A stretch of DNA of 64,000 bases. Source: a virus. The notes below the pieces were generated by a model, which saw only the letters and a program-made list of their open reading frames with translations, was not told where the DNA came from and did no database searches. This document shows, one piece after another, positions 58,059 to 64,000 of the stretch. Numbering within the stretch: position 1 is the first letter of the stretch; the number at the start of each line of letters is the position of its first letter. Position numbers and translations under genes: made by a program. Location of the stretch: positions 124,001 to 188,000 of the IMG/VR virus record IMGVR_UViG_3300042868_005134, one strand, 5' to 3'.

Positions 58059-60515
58059 ATGCCATCTTTTGATCTTGCCAGTGCTGCCACCACTGCTTCT
58101 AACACAGTTAATAAAGTTTTATCGGATACAGGTGTTGCTAAAGGTCTTTCAGCTGCCAGTAATAGTATCACCAGTGCTGCAAATGCTATTAAATCAGGAT
58201 TAAGCGTCAACATAAGTAACATCACTTCTAGTTTGCCAGGGGTTGCCGAATTAGAAAACGCCATACAACAAGCTAAAAGTAACATAAACAAGTTAGGTAA
58301 TCTTACTGAAAACGCTACCAAGGCCCAGACGCAAGTGGCGTTAGAAGCTAAACCGCCGTTTCCTAACATACTTCATCAATATGCCAGTTACAATTATATT
58401 TTCACATTAAGTGTATTAGATGATGCCAGTTTAAATTTTCCAAATGAGACTTATCGTAAAGGTCTATTAGGCCCAATAATTTTAAAAAGCGGCAACGGCA
58501 ACCCTTCAGACAGGGTACCTACCGCAAACAAAACAAAATCAAACCCTGACGGCAGTTTTGATTTTTATATTGAAGATGTACAGATCAATAGTTCCGTAGG
58601 TTTTGATCAAAGTACTGGTAATACCAATGCCACGGGCCTTAAATTTAAATTGATCGAACCTTACAGTATGGGAATGTTTTTTCAAACATTACAAGTTGCT
58701 GCAAAAAATGTGGGTCATGTGAATTATTTGGAAATGCCCCTGTTACTAAGTATGGAATTCAAAGGACATATTGATGCCGATTTACAAAACGTACAAATAG
58801 ATAAAACAACAAAATATTTTCCTATTAAACTTTATAAATTTTCCATGAGAGCCACAGGCAAAGGTGCCGAGTATGACATTTCTGCATACCCAGTTAACGA
58901 AAAAGCCTATAGTAAAGTATATTCTGAATTAAAAACAGATGTGTCGATAACAGGAAAAAATGTGGGAGAAATGTTACAAACTGGAGAGAAAAGTTTACAA
59001 GCAGTTTTGAATACACGTTTAAATGAAGCAGTCAAACGTAAAGATGTTGTTGTGGCTGATCAAATATTAATTAGTTTTCCTAAAGATTTAAAAACAGGTG
59101 ATGCTAATCCTCCCAGTAATGATTCTACTTCTAGTGCTGGTGCAACCATAAACCCTAATAGTTCATCTGGTGGGGACATGAACTTGTTTAAAAAACTAGG
59201 AGTCACCACCAGCAGCATTAACAAAACACAAGTACAAGATGAATCTGAAATGAATGATGTTGGTAAAAGTACAATGGGATTCAACTTGTATAATAAAGGT
59301 GCTACTCCGTTTGCTAAAGATAATCTTGCCTACGATGAAAAATCTGGAACTTACAAGCGTGGCGCTATTTCTATCAATCCTGAATCTAGTGAATTTAAAT
59401 TTACCCAAGGCAGCGATGTTGTTAACGCTATCAATCAAGTGATCTTGATGAGCGAATACGGAAGAACCGCTCTAAGTCAAATAACTCCTGAAGGTACAGT
59501 ACAGTGGTGGAGAGTTGAAACACACTTGTACTATATTCCTTCAGATGAAAATATTAAAAAAACAGGGGTTAAGCCTAAATTAATTGTTTATAGAATTGTT
59601 CCTTACGATGCTTCTGCCAGCGCATTTTTACCTCCGAACACTCCAAACCCTGGAACAGAAAAAGCCAAAGAACAAGTTATTAAAGAATACAATTATATCT
59701 ATACAGGCAAAAATTTAGATGTAATGGATTTTGATATAGAATTTAATGCCAGCTTTTTTACACAGATGAGCGCCGACGCCGGCAAGAATAGCGGAGATAA
59801 AGAGCAAAAAGCAAATGCTGGCTCTGGAGTAGAAGGCGATCCAGATAATAAAACACCAGACGGTGAAAAACCTAAAGAAGGACAAATTCCCACTACTGTA
59901 TTAAAAGACGGAATTATGACCATGACTGGCGGCAAAGGAGGTGGCGGCCTTGACGATAATGCCAGTATTGCCGCTAGACAATTCCACGACAGCATTACTA
60001 GCAATACTAGCATGATCAATTTGAATTTAACAATTCTAGGAGATCCTTATTTCCTAGGAGACAGTGGTATGGGCAACTATAGCGCAGTGGCTACAGATAA
60101 TAAATTTATCAATGCTGACGGAGCAATGAATTATCAAAGCGGCAGAGTATTAATTACTGTTAATTTTAGAACTCCAATTGATATTAACCTAGAAGATGGT
60201 GTGTATGATTTTAGTACAACCGCTGGAGTTCCACAGTTTAGTGGACTTTATCTTGTCACGCTTGTTACGTCTAATTTTAGGAGAGGTAAATTTACACAAA
60301 CTTTAAAATTAAGTAGATTACCAGGTCAAGAAGTTAAGAGCACTAAGCCTCCACAGACAGCTTCAGCGCCTACAGAAAATGAATATGCTGCAGAAGACGA
60401 TGAAGCTACTCAGGCAAGAATAACAGAGTGGGCTGCAGAAGGACCACAAACAGCTCCACTGACAGATGATCAAATATCAGCTAACAACGCAGCCCTAGGC
60501 GATTTCGCAGGATAA
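58059..60515 (+). CDS. Putative baseplate hub structural protein (818 aa)
   Basis: The N-terminal 100 residues are Ala/Ser/Asn-rich helices (SAATTASNTVNKVLSDTG). Then comes ILHQYASYNYIFTLSVLDDASLNFP, FDFYIEDVQINSSVGFDQST and LKFKLIEPYSMGMFFQTLQVAA, which resemble a tube-like or gp27-like hub domain. A disordered part (KEQKANAGSGVEGDPDNKTPDGEKPKEG) sits near residues 575-615. The C-terminal part has TLKLSRLPGQEVKS. Position between gp53 and gp5 supports the hub, where gp27 is the T4 partner of gp5, but the homology is an inference. AGGAG precedes the start. Confidence 0.6.
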   Translation: MPSFDLASAATTASNTVNKVLSDTGVAKGLSAASNSITSAANAIKSGLSVNISNITSSLPGVAELENAIQQAKSNINKLGNLTENATKAQTQVALEAKPPFPNILHQYASYNYIFTLSVLDDASLNFPNETYRKGLLGPIILKSGNGNPSDRVPTANKTKSNPDGSFDFYIEDVQINSSVGFDQSTGNTNATGLKFKLIEPYSMGMFFQTLQVAAKNVGHVNYLEMPLLLSMEFKGHIDADLQNVQIDKTTKYFPIKLYKFSMRATGKGAEYDISAYPVNEKAYSKVYSELKTDVSITGKNVGEMLQTGEKSLQAVLNTRLNEAVKRKDVVVADQILISFPKDLKTGDANPPSNDSTSSAGATINPNSSSGGDMNLFKKLGVTTSSINKTQVQDESEMNDVGKSTMGFNLYNKGATPFAKDNLAYDEKSGTYKRGAISINPESSEFKFTQGSDVVNAINQVILMSEYGRTALSQITPEGTVQWWRVETHLYYIPSDENIKKTGVKPKLIVYRIVPYDASASAFLPPNTPNPGTEKAKEQVIKEYNYIYTGKNLDVMDFDIEFNASFFTQMSADAGKNSGDKEQKANAGSGVEGDPDNKTPDGEKPKEGQIPTTVLKDGIMTMTGGKGGGGLDDNASIAARQFHDSITSNTSMINLNLTILGDPYFLGDSGMGNYSAVATDNKFINADGAMNYQSGRVLITVNFRTPIDINLEDGVYDFSTTAGVPQFSGLYLVTLVTSNFRRGKFTQTLKLSRLPGQEVKSTKPPQTASAPTENEYAAEDDEATQARITEWAAEGPQTAPLTDDQISANNAALGDFAG

Positions 60516-60518
60516 CAA

Positions 60519-62087
60519 ATGGCAGAAGATACACGACAACCCACAGGCAGTGCTGAACAAAAGCCGGGCCCATTCTTAGCAAAAGTTATCAGTCACTTGG
60601 ATCCTACCTACATGGGTACGCTACAGGTACAGCTATTAAGAGAAGTAGGTAATGACGAAGCTAAAGAAGGCCAGCTACACCAAGTAAAATATCTAACACC
60701 GTTTGGCGGACAAACTAATGTAGAGTTTATCACGGAAGAAGATGACTATAATGCCACGCAAAAAAGTTACGGCATGTGGTTCATTCCTCCTGATGTTGGT
60801 ACTATTGTCATGGTTATCTTTATTGATGGTGATCCACGTAAAGGTTATTGGATAGGATGTGTACCTGATGAAAATATGAATTTTCAAGTTCCTGGACATG
60901 CTGCCACAAAATATAATATAGACGGTACATATGAACGTGTGCCCGTTGCTGAATATAATAAAAAAGCAAGAGAAGCAGCCACAGATCCTACTAAAATTCT
61001 TAAACCTGCCAGCCCACTGCAGGATATCTTAGACGAACAAGGCCTGATAGAAGACGATATTAGGGGTATCACAACCAGCAGTGCCAGGAGAGAGATACCC
61101 AGTATGGTATTTGGCATCAGCACTCCTGGCCCAATTGATAAACGAAGCGGCGCTCCTAAAGGCAAGTTTGGTAAAGACGAGCACAAGATTGCCGCCGGAT
61201 TTATCAGCAGACTGGGCGGCAGCAGTGTGGTTATGGATGATGGAGATGATAAATTCCTTCGTCGTACTACTGCTAGTGACGGTCCTCCTGACTATGCCGC
61301 CGTTGAACAAGACGAAGATGATGGGCTTCCAGAAATTCCACACAATGAATTAATACGATTTAGAACTAGAACTGGCCATCAAATTTTGATGCACAACAGC
61401 GAAGACTTAATTTACATAGGTAACGCCCGCGGCACAACCTGGATAGAAATGTCTAGCGATGGTAAAATTGATATTTTTGCCGAAGACAGTATAAGCATAC
61501 GTACTAAACAAGATTTTAATTTTTACGCTGATAGAGATTTTAACATAGAAGTTGGTAGAAATTTTAATTTAAAAGTAGGCGCCCGCCATCAAACAGAAAT
61601 TGGCACAGACAAAATTCTAATTGTTGATTCTAACAATTTTATACAAGTTGGCGGCACACACGATGAAACCGTTGCGGATCAAACCAATATCACAGTTGGT
61701 GGCGGATTTGACCTTAACACCAGCGGCGCAAACAAATTAACATCTGGCGGAAATATGGAAATTGCCGCTGCCAACACTACAATTTCCGGTGGCAATATTA
61801 ATCTAAACGGCCCAGCTGCAGCTAGTGCAGTCGCTGCTACAGCCCCTGAACCATTGACTACTTTTGCTAATCCAGACGAAACTGAAAGTACAACAGACAG
61901 TATTATGTTACGTATTCCAAGCCACGAACCTTGGCCACATCACGAAAATTTAGATCCTGCTAGTTTTAAACCTGACTTGACTGATAGGGAAGCAGGCAGT
62001 GATATTCCTGTACCGGAGTATTGGAAAAAATATTCTACAATAACCGACACATTCTCCAAGGAAATGCCACCCGAGAACGAGGAGTAA
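60519..62087 (+). CDS. 5: Baseplate spike gp5 without lysozyme domain
   Basis: 522 residues. OB-fold at the N-terminus (GPFLAKVISHLDPTYMGTLQVQLLREVG ... YGMWFIPPDVGTIVMVIFIDGDPRKGYWIGCV). The C-terminal needle is a beta-helix (residues about 330-430) with V-x-G type turns: NFYADRDFNIEVGRNFNLKVGARHQTEIGTD and TNITVGGGFDLN. T4 gp5 (575 aa) has a lysozyme domain between these; here that region (residues about 140-260) shows no lysozyme-like sequence and is instead loop-rich. It pierces the outer envelope but would need another enzyme for peptidoglycan. Start 3 bp after the gene before it. Confidence 0.88.
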   Translation: MAEDTRQPTGSAEQKPGPFLAKVISHLDPTYMGTLQVQLLREVGNDEAKEGQLHQVKYLTPFGGQTNVEFITEEDDYNATQKSYGMWFIPPDVGTIVMVIFIDGDPRKGYWIGCVPDENMNFQVPGHAATKYNIDGTYERVPVAEYNKKAREAATDPTKILKPASPLQDILDEQGLIEDDIRGITTSSARREIPSMVFGISTPGPIDKRSGAPKGKFGKDEHKIAAGFISRLGGSSVVMDDGDDKFLRRTTASDGPPDYAAVEQDEDDGLPEIPHNELIRFRTRTGHQILMHNSEDLIYIGNARGTTWIEMSSDGKIDIFAEDSISIRTKQDFNFYADRDFNIEVGRNFNLKVGARHQTEIGTDKILIVDSNNFIQVGGTHDETVADQTNITVGGGFDLNTSGANKLTSGGNMEIAAANTTISGGNINLNGPAAASAVAATAPEPLTTFANPDETESTTDSIMLRIPSHEPWPHHENLDPASFKPDLTDREAGSDIPVPEYWKKYSTITDTFSKEMPPENEE

Positions 62088-62090
62088 ATA
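62083..62090 (+). promoter_or_regulatory. Possible late promoter motif AGTAAATA before gp25
   Basis: AGTAAATA overlaps the gp5 stop codon and ends 5 bp before the gp25 ATG. It differs from the consensus at two bases, and GGAG here can serve as ribosome site instead, so the motif may be accidental. Confidence 0.3.
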
Positions 62091-62095
62091 CTACT

Positions 62096-62539
62096 ATGAC
62101 AGCCAATCAGAAATTATTTAACAAGGTAGTACTAAAAGGCCCTGCCGGCAGAGCAACTGTGCCTGGATCTAAAACCTACAAAGGTTTTAGCAGTGTCAGC
62201 GGCGACAGCAAGAGCTATAGCCTGTATGATCTAGCCTTAATTAAACAAGATATTATCAATCACTTTCATATTCGTCAAGGCGAACGGTTAGAAAATCCTA
62301 CGTTCGGCACTATCATATGGGATGTATTATTTGAACCGTTGACGGAAGATCTAAAACAACTTATTGTAAAAAACGTTGAACAGATTATCAATTACGATCC
62401 TCGGGTCAATGCCAACAATGTAATTGTTACAACCTACGAAAGCGGCCTACAAATAGAATGTACGCTGACTTATCTTCCTTATAACATACAAGAATCTCTC
62501 CAATTTAAATTTGACCAAGCAAATGGTCTAATCGGCTAA
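62096..62539 (+). CDS. 25: Baseplate wedge protein gp25
   Basis: 147 residues from the ATG at 62096 with GGAG 11 bp upstream; T4 gp25 has 132. An in-frame ATG 75 bp earlier would overlap gp5 and adds no family sequence. SYSLYDLALIKQDIINHFHIRQGERLENPTFGTIIWDVLFEP and DPRVNANNVIVTTY are the gp25/GPW core found in all contractile tails. It joins gp6 in the wedge; gp6 follows after about 50 bp. Confidence 0.9.
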   Translation: MTANQKLFNKVVLKGPAGRATVPGSKTYKGFSSVSGDSKSYSLYDLALIKQDIINHFHIRQGERLENPTFGTIIWDVLFEPLTEDLKQLIVKNVEQIINYDPRVNANNVIVTTYESGLQIECTLTYLPYNIQESLQFKFDQANGLIG

Positions 62540-62562
62540 TTAAAATAGCATATAATAAAACC

Positions 62563-62570
62563 GATAAATA
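62563..62570 (+). promoter_or_regulatory. Late promoter motif GATAAATA for gp6
   Basis: GATAAATA on the plus strand, 20 bp before the gp6 ATG, with GGAAG between. A typical leader length for this phage's late genes. Confidence 0.6.
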
Positions 62571-62590
62571 TCTGTATATGGGAAGCAGAT

Positions 62591-64000
62591 ATGTCAGCAA
62601 CAGATAGACAAAATAGATTACTAGTAGCAGAAGACTGGAAACGTATATACCAGAGCTTCCGTAATGCCGATTTCCAAAGCTACGACTTTGAAAATCTACG
62701 CCGCGTGATGATTAGTTATATCCGCGAGAATTATCCAGAAGATTTCAACGACTATATTGAATCAAGCGAATACCTTGCCCTAATCGACATGATTGCGTTC
62801 TTGGGCCAAAGCATAGCTTTCCGTGTTGATTTAAATGCCCGTGAAAACTTCCTAGAGCTAGCAGAACGACGCGAAAGTGTGTTGCGTCTAGCACGTTTAT
62901 TAAGTTATAAAACAAAACGTAATATTGCTGCATCGGGCTTGTTGAAATTTAATACTGTAAGTACTACTCAGTCAGTGTATGACAGCAACGGCAGAAATCT
63001 AGCCAATCAGGTTGTTGCGTGGAATGATCCAGCTAACACCAATTGGTACGACCAGTTTATTAAAGTTATCAATGCGGCCTTGCCGGCAACTAGACAGTAT
63101 GGAAATCCAGACGCAAAACAAGAAATTTATGGTATTCCCACTGAACAATATAGATTTCAAACAGTGAGCACTTCTATACCGGTATACTCTTTTAACAAAC
63201 CAGTAGATGGCCGCAGTATGAATTTTGAAATTGTAAGTACAACGTTTGCTGGTAAAACTGAAATATATGAAGAACCTCCTAGCATAGGAAACAGTTTGTC
63301 ATTCTTGTACAGAGACAGCGGCCGCGGCAACGGCAGTAGCAATACAGGATTCTTTTTAAGATTTACTCAAGGTACATTGAATCAAGGCAGCTTTACACTG
63401 AGCCAGCCAGCCACAGACGAATCAGTTGACCTAGACGCAGTTAACATTAACAACAGTGATGTGTGGTTATATAGACTAGATAACAACGGAACGGAAAGTG
63501 AGTATTGGGCACAAGTCCCTAGTTTCGAAGGCAATAATGTTATCTATAATAGTCTTAACAAAAGCATCCGAAACATATATGGTGTAGTAACTAGAGCCAG
63601 TGACAGAGTTAGTTTAGTGTTCAGTGACGGTGTGTTTGGTAATTTACCACAAGGCACATTTAGAACATACTACAGAACCAGCAACGGACTAAACTATACT
63701 GTTAATCCTAAAGATATTAAGAATGTTAGCATAGATATTCCTTATATTAGTCAAGTTGGCCAAGTTGAAACATTGAGTGTGACATTAAGTTTACAATCAA
63801 GCGTGTCTAATAGTGGCCCAACCGAAACTAACGACAGTATTAAGACTAATGCTCCTGCCACGTACTATACACAAAATAGAATGATTACAGGAGAAGATTA
63901 CAATATTAGTCCTCTAAGTGTTAATCAGCAAGTTGTAAAAGTAAAAGCAGTTAACCGCAGTTCAAGCGGTATCAGTCGATATTTTGACCTAGTAGACCCA
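62591..64000 (+). CDS. 6: Baseplate wedge protein gp6 (cut by window edge)
   Basis: 470 codons read from the ATG; the gene runs off the right edge (T4 gp6 has 660). The opening TDRQNRLLVAEDWKRIYQSFRNADFQSYDFENLRRVMISYI and the conserved DYIESSEYLALIDMIAFLGQSIAFRVDLNARENFLELAERRESVLRLARLLSYK are hallmarks of gp6, the inner wedge protein that forms the dimer ring of the baseplate. Later GVVTRASDRVSLVFSDGVFGNLP fits the gpJ-like fold. Own late promoter and GGAAG site upstream. Confidence 0.93.
   Translation, partial: MSATDRQNRLLVAEDWKRIYQSFRNADFQSYDFENLRRVMISYIRENYPEDFNDYIESSEYLALIDMIAFLGQSIAFRVDLNARENFLELAERRESVLRLARLLSYKTKRNIAASGLLKFNTVSTTQSVYDSNGRNLANQVVAWNDPANTNWYDQFIKVINAALPATRQYGNPDAKQEIYGIPTEQYRFQTVSTSIPVYSFNKPVDGRSMNFEIVSTTFAGKTEIYEEPPSIGNSLSFLYRDSGRGNGSSNTGFFLRFTQGTLNQGSFTLSQPATDESVDLDAVNINNSDVWLYRLDNNGTESEYWAQVPSFEGNNVIYNSLNKSIRNIYGVVTRASDRVSLVFSDGVFGNLPQGTFRTYYRTSNGLNYTVNPKDIKNVSIDIPYISQVGQVETLSVTLSLQSSVSNSGPTETNDSIKTNAPATYYTQNRMITGEDYNISPLSVNQQVVKVKAVNRSSSGISRYFDLVDP

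Noticed and set aside
60519-62087. Lysozyme domain in gp5
   Set aside because: The region between OB-fold and needle has no lysozyme-like catalytic sequence; it is loop-rich.

Overview
This window is part of the genome of a T4-like contractile-tailed phage (myovirus). The evidence is a set of T4 core proteins recognisable by sequence: neck gp13/14/15, sheath gp18, tube gp19, portal gp20, prohead protease gp21, scaffold gp22, major capsid gp23, baseplate gp5/6/25/26/48/53, recombination nuclease gp46/47, late sigma factor gp55 and dNMP kinase (gp1). Motifs resembling the T4 late promoter TATAAATA stand before many virion genes. The protein variants (long structural proteins with Ser/Thr/Ala/Gly-rich beta modules, a gp5 without a lysozyme domain, the GSGYT-type modules) resemble phages of aquatic bacteria such as cyanophages and pelagiphages. 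No photosynthesis gene, tRNA or other host-specific marker is visible, so the host is left open.

Layout. 1-4.4 kb, minus strand: a truncated second tube-like protein, gp19 and gp18. 4.4-6.9 kb: a small HNH endonuclease on the plus strand, then on the minus strand dNMP kinase, two small proteins with a capsid-targeting N-terminus, and gp13. 6.9-10.4 kb, plus strand: gp14, an enlarged gp15 and a Nudix hydrolase. 10.4-40.6 kb, minus strand: a continuous 30 kb island of tail fibre, adhesin and virion surface genes, including fibres of 1,624, 1,794, 1,802 and 2,392 residues and five LamG-like adhesin modules. 40.7-49.5 kb, minus strand: the head module gp23-22-21-67/68-like-small ORF-gp20, preceded by a tape-measure protein. 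49.6-50.6 kb, plus strand: gp26 and a small partner. 50.6-56.7 kb, minus strand: a 440-residue hydrophobic protein with a capsid-targeting N-terminus, a gene-free stretch of about 430 bp, a GIY-YIG-like protein, a small ORF, gp46, gp47 and gp55. 56.7 kb to the end, plus strand: baseplate genes gp48, gp53, a putative hub protein, gp5, gp25 and a truncated gp6.

How the genes work together. A consensus sigma-70 promoter fires the gp55-gp47-gp46 operon, so host RNA polymerase can make the late sigma factor. gp55 should then direct transcription from the NATAAATA-type late promoters that precede the head, neck, tail, fibre and baseplate genes. gp22 and the gp67/68-like protein build the prohead core, gp21 matures it by cutting after (L/I)xE, and gp23 forms the shell on the gp20 portal. 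Three proteins beginning MKVxxIxSE look like internal proteins carried into the head by the same core and trimmed by gp21.

The observations most worth a second look are: (i) the three capsid-targeted proteins, above all the hydrophobic 440-residue one; (ii) a pair of tandem GAAA-loop hairpins, whose stems differ by a compensated 3-bp insertion, before the 2,392-residue fibre gene; (iii) late promoters placed 4-8 nt from start codons with no ribosome binding site; (iv) the 30 kb adhesin island with exact internal DNA repeats; and (v) the GC-elevated gene-free stretch near 52 kb.
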